NCBI RefSeq assembly: GCF_009728145.1
Contig: NZ_WOCA01000003.1
Location: 62,001 to 126,000 of the forward strand
Direction: 5' to 3'
Length of the DNA: 64,000 nt
DNA from: Ornithinibacillus caprae
GTDB lineage: Bacteria; Bacillota; Bacilli; Bacillales; Amphibacillaceae
This document shows positions 26,998 to 35,072 of this stretch, in pieces. Both the position numbers and the translations under genes were made by a program. Each line of letters opens with the position of its first letter. Position 1 is the stretch's first letter. The notes beneath the pieces are model-generated. The model worked only from the letters and a program-made list of their open reading frames with translations. It made no database searches and had not been told where the DNA came from.

Positions 26998-27372
26998 TTA
27001 TTTAGGTAAATCAAGCTGCCAAGACACTCCGAAACGATCAACTAGCCAGCCAAATTTCTTACTGAAACCATAATCGCCAATAGACATAAGGGCTCCTCCA
27101 CCATCAATCAATTTTTGATAAAGATTGTCAATTTCTTCTTCTGTATCGCAAGTAACATAGATTGAAAATGATGGTGTGAAGGAAAATTCATGTCTTATGT
27201 CACTGTCAATACACATAAATTCCTGCCCTTTTAATGAAAAAACTCCTTTCATTACTGTTCCTTCTTCCCCAGCTTCATTGACTCCATATCGGACTATACT
27301 TTTAATTTCTGAATCCCTAATTAGCGATGTATAATAATTCATCGCTTCTTCTACTTTTCCGTCTTGAAACAT
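26998..27372 (-). CDS. VOC/PhnB-like glyoxalase-fold protein
   Basis: 124 residues of the PhnB-type VOC fold: EEAMNYYTSLI, VMKGVFSLKGQEFMCIDS, and DRFGVSWQLDLPK. The family normally starts about eight residues earlier with VTPFLMF; those codons are present upstream in frame (to about 27396) but begin at an ATT or ATA after AAGGTGG. So the true start may be non-canonical. Adjacent SRPBCC and ArsR genes form a common three-gene set. Confidence 0.8.
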   Translation of the reverse strand: MFQDGKVEEAMNYYTSLIRDSEIKSIVRYGVNEAGEEGTVMKGVFSLKGQEFMCIDSDIRHEFSFTPSFSIYVTCDTEEEIDNLYQKLIDGGGALMSIGDYGFSKKFGWLVDRFGVSWQLDLPK

Positions 27373-27439
27373 TAAAAACGGTGTAACTTTAGAAATTTTT
27401 ATCCACCTTATAATAGTTTTTTATAATCCTTGTAGGTCA

Positions 27440-27937
27440 TCAACCTTTATAGCTAATAGATCCAGTTTCAACTAGTTCTTTGAGCCCCATAAACATTAAG
27501 TTCCAACCATGTTCAGACTCATCTTTATACTCTCCTAGAGCTTTTTCCATATCTGCTTTTGTCCAGTTTTCTTCTTTGGCAACATGTATAAGCTGGGTAA
27601 AAATCATTTCACAGCCTGTGGAAATTTCTTTTAACTCAACGGTTATTGTATCTTTTAACTCACTAAATTGAGGCATTTTAAAAGTAAATACCAATTTTTT
27701 AGGAGGATCAATTTCAAGGTACTCTCCTACTGCTCGATAATCCATTCCATCTCTATGGTCCACGATTTCCCAAGTTCCTCCTACTTTGGGGTCATTATGT
27801 GCAACCTTATTCGTTCCTTCTAATGTAAAAAACCACTTTTTCATCATTAAAGGATTCAACCATGCGTCAAAAACTCTTTCAGGTTTTACATTAAATTCTC
27901 TTTTCATTGTTAATGTTGTAGTTGAGATGTTGTTCAT
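27440..27937 (-). CDS. SRPBCC / AHSA1 domain protein
   Basis: 165 residues. TMKREFNVKPERVFDAWLNPLMMKKWFF opens the Bet v1-like hydrophobic-cavity fold, and GWNLMFMGLKELVE closes it. Such proteins bind lipophilic ligands. Between the VOC gene and the ArsR gene in one likely operon. Confidence 0.88.
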   Translation of the reverse strand: MNNISTTTLTMKREFNVKPERVFDAWLNPLMMKKWFFTLEGTNKVAHNDPKVGGTWEIVDHRDGMDYRAVGEYLEIDPPKKLVFTFKMPQFSELKDTITVELKEISTGCEMIFTQLIHVAKEENWTKADMEKALGEYKDESEHGWNLMFMGLKELVETGSISYKG

Positions 27938-27958
27938 AAATTTCCCCCTTCCGATAAT

Positions 27959-28297
27959 TTAGTGTTCTTTCTTCTTAGCTTTCAATAACTCACTTTCCAG
28001 AAGATCAAAACGATCGCTCCAAAATTTTTCATAAAAACGAAGCCATTCAGTAGCTTGAGCTAAAGATTCAGTATTTAAGCGACATATGTGAGTTCTTCCT
28101 TTTACACTCCTTTCCATTAAATTTGCTCTCTCGAGAACCTTAATATGCTTTGAAATACCAGCAAGGGACATATCAAAAGGCTTTGCTAATTCAGAAACTG
28201 TCCTTTCCTTTTGCGCCATCATTTGAACCATTTCTCTTCTTGTTGAATCAGCTAAAGCATGAAAAATATTATTTAAATGATTATCATTATAGTTCAT
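27959..28297 (-). CDS. ArsR family transcriptional regulator
   Basis: 112 residues. Winged helix with IFHALADSTRREMVQMM and the recognition region TVSELAKPFDMSLAGISKHIKVLERA. No Cys metal-site pair, so probably not metal-responsive. I chose the ATG at 28297; the promoter's -10 lies seven bases upstream, so the mRNA would be nearly leaderless. Probably represses its own ArsR-SRPBCC-VOC operon. Confidence 0.85.
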   Translation of the reverse strand: MNYNDNHLNNIFHALADSTRREMVQMMAQKERTVSELAKPFDMSLAGISKHIKVLERANLMERSVKGRTHICRLNTESLAQATEWLRFYEKFWSDRFDLLESELLKAKKKEH

Positions 28298-28304
28298 GTA
28301 GTTA

Positions 28305-28343
28305 AATATAACAGATATAATCCCTTTATTCAACCAATTGGTT
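28305..28343 (-). promoter_or_regulatory. Promoter with AACCAATTGGTT operator
   Basis: -35 TTGAAT (28328-28333), 17-base spacer, -10 TATATT (28305-28310). The perfect palindrome AACCAATTGGTT (28332-28343) overlaps the -35. Predicted start site about 28298, one base before the ArsR ATG. Confidence 0.65.
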
Positions 28344-28508
28344 AAATATAAAACATTTCTATTTCTCATGCACTAAAGAAGTGTAATTTTAGTTCTTCCA
28401 TAAACTGACAAATTGTTGAGTGCAAATTAAAAAACATTCTTCAATTCTTCTGTTTCGTTAGTTCAATAACTTTAAACATCAGCCAGATGCCTATGAAGTA
28501 TCCTAAAT

Positions 28509-28946
28509 TTATTTGATTTGCTCCGCTAACTCTAAAATAATTCCTTCTGGTCCACGAACGTAGCATAATTTATAAGCGTTTTGGTAGTTTTGTATCTCAC
28601 CAATAAGTTCCGCGCCTTTCTTTTTCAAATTTGCAACAAGGGTTTCAATATCTTCAACAGCAAAAGCTATATGCCGGATACCAAGCGTATTTGCCAAAGG
28701 ATGCTGAATGCCATTTTCATCTGTTGGTGTGTGAAATTTTACTAGTTCTATATTCGCCTCACCGTCTGGCGTTCGCAACATTACAACCTCCTCTTTAACT
28801 TCTTGAAGCCCTATTATCCGCTCCACCCACTCACCTTCCACTTCTCCTTCCCCTAGCATTTCAAGGCCAAAGTCAAGAAAAAATGCTTTCGCGGCTGGAA
28901 GGTCATTGACGATTATACCCACATGATCTATTCTATTGATCTTCAT
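28509..28946 (-). CDS. VOC family protein, methylmalonyl-CoA epimerase-like
   Basis: 145 residues. First metal ligand in IDHVGIIV (H8), followed by a second set in LGIRHIAFAVEDIE and C-terminal GPEGIILELAEQ. Glyoxalase/epimerase-type metal fold; substrate unknown. GGAGG before the ATG. Preceded by a full array element. Confidence 0.85.
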   Translation of the reverse strand: MKINRIDHVGIIVNDLPAAKAFFLDFGLEMLGEGEVEGEWVERIIGLQEVKEEVVMLRTPDGEANIELVKFHTPTDENGIQHPLANTLGIRHIAFAVEDIETLVANLKKKGAELIGEIQNYQNAYKLCYVRGPEGIILELAEQIK

Positions 28947-29038
28947 ATCTCATACCTCCTATCTTTTTATTATTTTGCAATATCCTATATTCTTGTGTTT
29001 AATTTGCTTCAATTCGCTTAAAAAAGAAAATATCCTTC

Positions 29039-29172
29039 TTCAACTAACTTGCCCAGTAGTTGAAATCCTTAACACTTCAATAATAATATAATATTCCAAA
29101 AATAAATTGAAAACGAAAAGGCGATCGTGGATAAGACCGACTTGTTTAACTATTGAGCCCGTTTGTTGAAAG
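29039..29172 (-). repeat. Composite array element, full copy (134 bp)
   Basis: Plus-strand order: right box CAACTAACTTGCCCAGTAGT, promoter block CAATAATAATATAATATTCC (29079-29098), hairpin with GGCGATCGTGG...GACCGACTTG, left box TATTGAGCCCGTTTGTTGAA. The left box starts 12 bases past the stop of the lipoprotein gene at 29184. Confidence 0.85.
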
Positions 29173-29183
29173 TAGAGGTTTGT

Positions 29184-29636
29184 TTATTCTTCAGTTCTTC
29201 CATCTAATGACCAATAACCACCAACTAATCCAGCGTCATCTACCCCATAAGGAAACGAAGTACCACCTACAACCTTATCTTCCACAACGTAAACATAGAC
29301 ATAAACTTTACCTTTTGATTTTACGCCATCACAACATTCCCAATTGTCCAATGGGTGATTCTTGACAATGAATTTTTCAACATCTACCATTTTTCCAACA
29401 TATAGTTTAGCGTCATTGCCTGGCATCTTCCAATAAAAGCTATAAGGCATTGTTTCAATTTTACTTTCTATAATTTTGTAACTTTCTTGGTGTTGTTCAT
29501 ACGAAATTACTTTATAACCTTGTTGTTCAAGATATTCTTTTGCAAGCGCAGCAGTTTCTGATAAATCTTTTTCCTGACAGCCAGTTAAACCTAATAATAA
29601 TGCAACAAACAATAAAAGCATCTTATAAAATTTCAT
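29184..29636 (-). CDS. Lipoprotein
   Basis: 150 residues with lipobox GLTGCQ (Cys20), then a single globular domain with GYKVISYEQHQESYKI and a C-terminal GLVGGYWSLDGRTEE. The pattern is seen in small Bacillus lipoproteins; function unknown. Confidence 0.72.
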   Translation of the reverse strand: MKFYKMLLLFVALLLGLTGCQEKDLSETAALAKEYLEQQGYKVISYEQHQESYKIIESKIETMPYSFYWKMPGNDAKLYVGKMVDVEKFIVKNHPLDNWECCDGVKSKGKVYVYVYVVEDKVVGGTSFPYGVDDAGLVGGYWSLDGRTEE

Positions 29637-29689
29637 TCCCCGCTTTATTGGATTTTTTTCTTGTTTAACTCCTGTGCTGCAATGAATTA

Positions 29690-30364
29690 CTATGTTAAAT
29701 ATCTTAATAATCTATCAAAAGAATTAATCTCGGCATATGGCTTTATTTCGGTATCATTCTTTATCATATGAGGATTGAACCATATGCCCTTTATATTTGC
29801 ATTTTGACAACCACTAATATCCTTTTCTAAATCATCGCCAACGAACAATGTGGCTTCAGGTTGCACATTAAGCTTATTTAATGCTAATTCAAATATGCGT
29901 TTGTCAGGCTTACTAAATCCTACTTCTTCAGAAATAATTATTATTTCAAAACAACTATCTAAATTAGTGTTTATTATTTTTGCTTTTTGTCTCTGAGATG
30001 AGCCGTTTGTTATAATTGCAACTTTTACTTGCTCCTTTATCGTATTTACGATATTTATAGTATTTTGGTCAATAGAGAAACAATGAGGAAAATTATTATT
30101 CCAAAATTCTTGAATATAATTGCGTGGCAATCTATATTTTGGTGGAAATTCATCAAAGAATGATTCCAAAACTTTTGTTTTATCACTATAGCCACAGTTT
30201 TTATTATCATATTGTTTGAATTTTTGCCACATCTCATTTTTCACTGATTGCTTAACATCCTCATAACACTTTTCAAAAATAATTAAAAACATTTTATCTA
30301 CTGCCCTATCCCTATTAAGTAAGGTATCATCTAAATCAAATAGCATTGCTTTATAATCTCTCAA
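29690..30364 (-). CDS. HAD superfamily hydrolase (YjjG-like)
   Basis: 224 residues. Motif I LFDLDDTLLNRDRAV with nucleophile D11, motif II ITNGSSQRQ, motif III Lys in SKPDKRIFE, motif IV VGDDLEKDISG. Helical cap between I and II. Likely phosphatase on nucleotides or sugar phosphates. TTG start. Confidence 0.87.
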   Translation of the reverse strand: MRDYKAMLFDLDDTLLNRDRAVDKMFLIIFEKCYEDVKQSVKNEMWQKFKQYDNKNCGYSDKTKVLESFFDEFPPKYRLPRNYIQEFWNNNFPHCFSIDQNTINIVNTIKEQVKVAIITNGSSQRQKAKIINTNLDSCFEIIIISEEVGFSKPDKRIFELALNKLNVQPEATLFVGDDLEKDISGCQNANIKGIWFNPHMIKNDTEIKPYAEINSFDRLLRYLT

Positions 30365-30444
30365 ATAACTTCACATCCTTTCTTACATTAAATATAAAGC
30401 CCTAGTTCGAACCTTCAAAATTTCGGTTTACCAGAAAATATCAT

Positions 30445-30473
30445 CTTCAACTATCGCACTCGTTCGTTTAAGT
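30445..30473 (-). repeat. Left box of the array element (isolated)
   Basis: CAACTATCGCACTCGTTCGT on the plus strand, just past the end of the two-helix pseudogene. No promoter block accompanies it. Confidence 0.5.
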
Positions 30474-30490
30474 ACATTTGAAACCACCAG

Positions 30491-30721
30491 TTATCCAAAG
30501 TGATTATGAAACCACCAAACAATAAGAATCATACTCGCTATTCCCCAAGCTGTGGTACTCCCTATCCACCAAATTATGGATTTAGCTTATGTTGAACTTT
30601 CCTCGTCTTCCGTATTTGATTTTATAAAAGCGAGCTTACTTTCCATACCTTTTTTCATAGAAGTGAGAACAACCAATCCGATTAATATGAAACTAATAGT
30701 TATCCAGAGTAATAAGTCCAC
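30491..30721 (-). pseudogene. Two-helix membrane protein interrupted by TAA
   Basis: GTG start with GGGAGG eight bases upstream. MDLLLWITISFILIGLVVLT and a polar linker to EESST, then TAA (30587-30589), then in the same frame AKSIIWWIGSTTAWGIASMI to a stop at 30491. The continuous reading of a second hydrophobic helix after the stop suggests a 76-residue protein cut by one nonsense codon, or a truncated but expressed 44-residue form. Confidence 0.6.
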
Positions 30722-30770
30722 CTTTTATACCTCCCTTTATTTGTGAATTACTTTCTTTTCAATCTTCTTT

Positions 30771-30848
30771 ATTCAATTACCCTGCTGGTTTAGTTCAAAA
30801 ACCGATTGTTCTTTTTGAGCTAATTATTGCGCCCTTTACTTAAATAAG
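30771..30848 (-). repeat. Short array element without promoter block (78 bp)
   Basis: Plus-strand order: right box ATTCAATTACCCTGCTGGTT, tight hairpin CAAAAACCGATTGTTCTTTTTG-type (30796-30817), left box ATTATTGCGCCCTTTACTTA. Two boxes around one hairpin is the minimal form, close in size to small integron attC sites. Confidence 0.75.
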
Positions 30849-30853
30849 CTGTA

Positions 30854-31846
30854 TTATTCGAAGACACCATCTTCAAGGAATGTAATTGTACCTTGAGTAG
30901 TATCTAGAATTACTTCAATCCCAATTGGAAATACATGCGATGGGAAGGTGTGTCCAATGTCAAAATTTGAAAGTATAGGTATATTCGTATCTCCAATTAT
31001 TTCAATAAGTAATTCATCGAGTGAAAATGGCGAACCTAAATCATTGAAATGGTCATGCTTCCCAATTACCAAACCTGCAATTTCATCAAAAACTCCAGCT
31101 GCTTTTAACATACTTAGTGAACGTTCTTGAATAGCCATATCTTTATAGCCGTCTTCAATAAAGAGTATCGCTCCTTTTAATTTGGGAAAGTATTCTGAAC
31201 CAAAGAATCCAGTCATCGTATTTAAATTTCCACCAATCAATCTCCCTGTGGCAATACCTTCACGAAGTGGTATCCATCCTTCATTGTTGAACATTTCTTT
31301 TTCTCTATCTTGTGAGTCCCAATCTAACCTTTCCAACGGTACTTCTAGCGAGAACGGAGCTCTCTTCTTTAATTTCATTATATCTTCAAAATACTCTTTT
31401 CCCTTTGGTAACATTTCAGGAAATTCACCGAAAGAAGGGATAATAGCAGGACCATAAAAAGTAGTTAATCCTGTTTTAGCATATATTCCTAATAAAAGAG
31501 CAGTGACATCACTGTATCCCATTACAACTTTAGGTTTGTTTTTTAAATATTCGTAGTCAATATACGGTAGTAAGGAATTAGAATTTAGTCCTCCATCTGT
31601 ACTTATAATTGCTTTTACATCGTCATTATAAATTAACTCATTTATTTCTTCGGCTCTTGCTCTAATTGAACCTGAACGATAAGATTGTATTTCCCTCGTA
31701 CAAGAACCCTCTATAATATTAAATCCCATTTTCTCTAACTGAATTAATCCTCTTTGATATCTTTCCTTATATAGAACCGGTGCTGGTGACGATGGAGTAA
31801 TAATGCCAACAGTATCTCCTCTTTTCAAAAATTTAGGTTTCAACAT
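30854..31846 (-). CDS. LD-carboxypeptidase / MccF-like S66 peptidase
   Basis: 330 residues. Nucleophile Ser112 in MGYSDVTALL, Glu in LFIEDGYKD and His in IGKHDHF complete the S66 triad. N-terminal RGDTVGIITPSSPAP is typical. Either murein-tripeptide recycling or hydrolysis of peptide-nucleotide antibiotics as in MccF immunity; the cassette-like setting favours the second by inference. Confidence 0.88.
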   Translation of the reverse strand: MLKPKFLKRGDTVGIITPSSPAPVLYKERYQRGLIQLEKMGFNIIEGSCTREIQSYRSGSIRARAEEINELIYNDDVKAIISTDGGLNSNSLLPYIDYEYLKNKPKVVMGYSDVTALLLGIYAKTGLTTFYGPAIIPSFGEFPEMLPKGKEYFEDIMKLKKRAPFSLEVPLERLDWDSQDREKEMFNNEGWIPLREGIATGRLIGGNLNTMTGFFGSEYFPKLKGAILFIEDGYKDMAIQERSLSMLKAAGVFDEIAGLVIGKHDHFNDLGSPFSLDELLIEIIGDTNIPILSNFDIGHTFPSHVFPIGIEVILDTTQGTITFLEDGVFE

Positions 31847-31931
31847 AGAATAACAACCTTTCCACGACAGATTTTGTTTTATGAAGTATCTTAATAGTCC
31901 ATTATCTTGTTAAACAATGGAACTATGCTTT

Positions 31932-32357
31932 TTATTTATTGAAGCTTGTAACTCCAAAAGTTATACCCTTTTCCAGACAGTCACTTTCTAAAGTCGAAGC
32001 ATCAACTCCACCACCACCACCTTCTACAGTATCTCCTTCAAGAACGGTTCCATGGTCTGGAATTTTAACACCATGTAGATCATTTTCTGTATATGCAGTA
32101 GTACCTTTTGGCCAAATGGGTACCTTAATTTTATTTAAATCATCTTTGATGGTACTCTTAATATACAAACATTTCGTTTCATTATCGTATTCAAGAACAC
32201 CTTTAAGTTTTTCTTCCATACCATCTTCTATATCGTGAGTCATAACAACTGGGTCACCATCGGAAATTTTAAATTTCTCATTCTCCTTTGCTCCACTACA
32301 CCCGTTTATAACAATTAAACAAATAATTATAACCACACTACAAAGTATCCGATTCAC
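31932..32357 (-). CDS. Lipoprotein
   Basis: 141 residues, lipobox VINGCSG (Cys20). The mature part has MTHDIEDGMEEKLKGVLEYDNETKCLYI and a GTTAYTENDLHGVKIPDHG segment, plus a GEGGGGVDAS-like glycine run. Unrecognised; extracytoplasmic. Confidence 0.68.
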   Translation of the reverse strand: MNRILCSVVIIICLIVINGCSGAKENEKFKISDGDPVVMTHDIEDGMEEKLKGVLEYDNETKCLYIKSTIKDDLNKIKVPIWPKGTTAYTENDLHGVKIPDHGTVLEGDTVEGGGGGVDASTLESDCLEKGITFGVTSFNK

Positions 32358-32486
32358 TTTATGTACCCCATTTCAGTATAGGTTTTATTTATTCCGCAAA
32401 ATTGCCCGATTGCGGAACACAAGTTAAACATCAATCTTTAGTTGAATAAGAATTAAATTTCTATTAACTGAGATAAATCAATTAGG

Positions 32487-32903
32487 TTAAGGGTTTATAA
32501 CTAATCCACTTAACGAACCCCCTATATTAAAAGGTACTTTTTCATTCCCTTCAACTACATTACCCTTAAGGTCAATTTCTAAATTAATAGTTTCTATCCC
32601 GTCCTCTTTGAGTTTTAATGGCATTGAAATTTCCCTAGTTTTATCAGATCTAATATTGAAATCTTCCACAAATTTAACCGTTTCTCTTTCAGCACTGGTA
32701 TTATTTGATTTTTCCGCATCATATGGATAGCTTATTTTCAAAGAAAGGTTATCTAAATCAAAACCAGATTCATTTTTTATTTCAATTGTATTTGATTTGA
32801 CTTCGATATTTATATTCTCATCATCAAACGCTTCTTTTTCTTCTGAACAGCCTATTATCACACCGAGAAGTATTATACTACCAATCAAAACAAGATATTT
32901 CAT
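32487..32903 (-). CDS. Lipoprotein
   Basis: 138 residues, lipobox GVIIGCSE (Cys19), then an acidic beta-rich domain (IEVKSNTIEIKNESGFDLDNLSLKISYP). Unrecognised. Preceded by a full array element whose right box abuts its ribosome site. Confidence 0.68.
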   Translation of the reverse strand: MKYLVLIGSIILLGVIIGCSEEKEAFDDENINIEVKSNTIEIKNESGFDLDNLSLKISYPYDAEKSNNTSAERETVKFVEDFNIRSDKTREISMPLKLKEDGIETINLEIDLKGNVVEGNEKVPFNIGGSLSGLVINP

Positions 32904-32929
32904 TATCGCTTCCCTCCTAAAACTCGTTA

Positions 32930-33046
32930 AGTAAACCTGCCCAGTTAGTATAATCTTAACATAATATTCTAAATATTAACCCCGAAAATAAAGACCATCA
33001 ATGTGATGATCCTTTATTTCACTCTTGCATCCTTTAACTGAAGATG
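32930..33046 (-). repeat. Composite array element, full copy (117 bp)
   Basis: Right box AAACCTGCCCAGTTAGTATA, promoter block CTTAACATAATATTCTAAAT (32954-32973), hairpin AAAGACCATCA/TGATGATCCTTT, left box ACTCTTGCATCCTTTAACTG. The left box forms the last codons of the VOC fragment next to it. Confidence 0.82.
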
Positions 33047-33147
33047 AAGATATACTTTACTTATTCTTGTAAATTTCCATGCTGGATTCCAAACAACTTC
33101 CCACAAATGTCCGTCTGGGTCTTGAAAAAATATATATGACTGTAAGA
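33014..33147 (-). pseudogene. C-terminal remnant of a VOC/bleomycin-resistance-like gene
   Basis: An open frame ending at 33014 reads FFQDPDGHLWEVVWNPAWKF, the conserved C-terminal metal-ligand region (DPDGHLWEV) of small VOC proteins. The upstream two thirds is absent; array promoter block and boxes flank it. Confidence 0.75.
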
Positions 33148-33189
33148 TTTATCTTCTTCTTATCCCCAATATATTCCCCCCTCTCAATA

Positions 33190-33335
33190 TTCAACTCTAC
33201 TACTCCGTTAACTAATTAACTCAATATTTCAATACTAACATAATATTCCAAAATAACATTTGAATTTTACCAAAAGAAAAAGATGATCAAATTTAGTGAC
33301 CATCTTTTTCACCTCATGCCCCCTATAGATTAAGT
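33190..33335 (-). repeat. Composite array element, full copy (146 bp)
   Basis: Right box ACTCCGTTAACTAATTAACT, promoter block CAATACTAACATAATATTCC (33231-33250), hairpin AAAAAGATGATCA/TGACCATCTTTTT (about 33279-33309), left box TCATGCCCCCTATAGATTAA. Confidence 0.82.
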
Positions 33336-33367
33336 GCGTTACTTCACAATGTAGTACATACAGTCCT

Positions 33368-33991
33368 TTAGTTATGATTCATATTTTTTTCTTCTATATT
33401 TATCTTCAGTAGTAGTACCATATCATCTTGTTTAATCATTCTCTTTATTGATTCCTCATCTTGTAAATCAACCGTACTTATAGAGTTGCTTTTTGTTTCA
33501 CGATATGCTGCTAATATTTTTGTTTCACCTAATTCTAAATTTACTTCTTTATTATCCATGGCATAGTTCCAAGAACTTATAATATCGGTCTTAGATTCAT
33601 TTTCGATTATTGATTGTTGAGCGCTTACACCAGGTCCATATAGAACTACTATAGTATCTTCTGAATTAGGATTTATCATCCCAAACCCCAAATTCCCTTC
33701 CTCAAATTCATTTGGGCTGTTACCGTAAGATAATTGCGTCAATGGTTGAGAATCTTTTTTACCATCATTGTACCTTTCTACCCAAAGATTTACCCAACTT
33801 TTATCTGCATTAGGTAATTTGAAATTAAAATCGAATAGTATCCCTAAATTTAACCCTTCAAAGGTGTTCGCAAATTCAGAATCTGAATTAACTGAAATGG
33901 TAGCTATATCTTCACTTGAATTAGTACAACCAGAGCTTAATAATAAGAACAAAAATAAGAAAGAACTGAACAAGAAAAAATTTTTTATCAA
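33368..33991 (-). CDS. Lipoprotein
   Basis: 207 residues with signal and lipobox LLSSGCTNS (Cys22). A beta-rich mature part has FKLPNADKSWVNLWVERYND, GNLGFGMINPNSEDTIVVLYG, and a C-terminal helix. Unrecognised; extracytoplasmic. A full array element precedes it. Confidence 0.68.
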   Translation of the reverse strand: MIKNFFLFSSFLFLFLLLSSGCTNSSEDIATISVNSDSEFANTFEGLNLGILFDFNFKLPNADKSWVNLWVERYNDGKKDSQPLTQLSYGNSPNEFEEGNLGFGMINPNSEDTIVVLYGPGVSAQQSIIENESKTDIISSWNYAMDNKEVNLELGETKILAAYRETKSNSISTVDLQDEESIKRMIKQDDMVLLLKINIEEKNMNHN

Positions 33992-34050
33992 AGAGCCTCC
34001 CCCAATCTAAAAACATTTTTACTAAAATACTTCGCAACAATCTTAAATTC

Positions 34051-34185
34051 CATTAACCTGCCTTGTTAGCTTAATACTCCACACTTCAATACTAACAAAA
34101 TATTCCAAACAAATTATCGAGAGATTTTACAATAGAAAAGACGGTCCATTTTAATCGCTCTGTTTTACTTTTTTCAACCCTCAAA
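34051..34185 (-). repeat. Composite array element, full copy with degenerate hairpin
   Basis: Right box AACCTGCCTTGTTAGCTTAA, promoter block CAATACTAACAAAATATTCC (34087-34106), hairpin region AGAAAAGACGGTCC...ATCGCTCTGTTTT, left box eroded (TTTCAACCCTCAAATTTC). A further degenerate box lies at 34284-34318 in an otherwise empty gap. Confidence 0.78.
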
Positions 34186-34373
34186 TTTCTTCATTACAGG
34201 AATGCTCCTATATGTATTGAACTACATAATGCTCCTCCAATATCATTCAATTATTAAGGTTCTTCGATAGATAGAAATTCTCCTTATTGAACAAAACCTG
34301 CAGCGGTAATTGAATAACTAAAAGGTGATACATTTATTATTGGAATATATCTCCCGTTAGATCAGGTATATTT

Positions 34374-34460
34374 TTACTTAAACCTTATAATAATTAGCAC
34401 TGCTATTATCACTACCAAAATGATTAACCAAAAGATATTGCTGATAATAAATTCAATCAC
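34374..34460 (-). CDS. 28-residue single-helix membrane peptide
   Basis: GTG start with GAGGGG upstream, then MIEFIISNIFWLIILVVIIA and VLIIIRFK: a single transmembrane segment with a basic end. Lies alone between array boxes. Coding is supported only by the ribosome site and composition. Confidence 0.45.
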   Translation of the reverse strand: MIEFIISNIFWLIILVVIIAVLIIIRFK

Positions 34461-34525
34461 CGTTTTTCCCCTCACGCACCTAACTTTCTATCATTCAATC
34501 GTCCTATTACATTAGTAAATCATCT

Positions 34526-34556
34526 TATTCAACTACTACCCTCTTTAATTCAATAT
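34526..34556 (-). repeat. Array box downstream of the DUF4181 gene
   Basis: CAACTACTACCCTCTTTAAT followed by TCAATATTTC on the plus strand; starts 9 bases past the DUF4181 stop. Confidence 0.5.
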
Positions 34557-34564
34557 TTCATAAC

Positions 34565-34996
34565 TTAGATTAATCCAAAAAAATCAGTATTGAATAAGGT
34601 AATGAGCAAAATAAGCAAAAATATTGTTTCACTAATTGTCACTTTATAAGCATTAGGATTTTGTGCATACTTTCGTTCCATAACAGCACTAACTATCTGA
34701 GAAACAAAAGCAAAAATAATTAGTATAAACCACGGCTGTAAAAACCAGTACCAATGTGCTGGGTCTCTTGTAATGTTTATACCATACCCTAACAAAAGAC
34801 TGACAATAGTCACAATTCTAATTGTCCATTCAATACTTTTATGTTTCCCATTAACGTAATTATTGGAAAGGAATTTCTTCCTCTCCACATTCAACCATTT
34901 TCTCATTATTGTATGAAATGAAACCAACAATAATAAAACAATAGCTAACAATAATACTAATCTAATTCCAAAATCTGACTCCACACCATAACCCAT
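34565..34996 (-). CDS. DUF4181 family membrane protein
   Basis: 143 residues with four hydrophobic helices (about 11-28, 58-75, 85-108, 122-142). RKWLNVERKKFLSNNYVNGKHKSIEW and MERKYAQNPNAYKVTI are DUF4181 hallmarks of Bacillus. Function unknown. Confidence 0.85.
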   Translation of the reverse strand: MGYGVESDFGIRLVLLLAIVLLLLVSFHTIMRKWLNVERKKFLSNNYVNGKHKSIEWTIRIVTIVSLLLGYGINITRDPAHWYWFLQPWFILIIFAFVSQIVSAVMERKYAQNPNAYKVTISETIFLLILLITLFNTDFFGLI

Positions 34997-35072
34997 ATAT
35001 AAAACACCCCCACCACACTTCTGAATTTACATTATAGGATAATTCTATTATTTATTAAGCTGCTGCGTTAGC

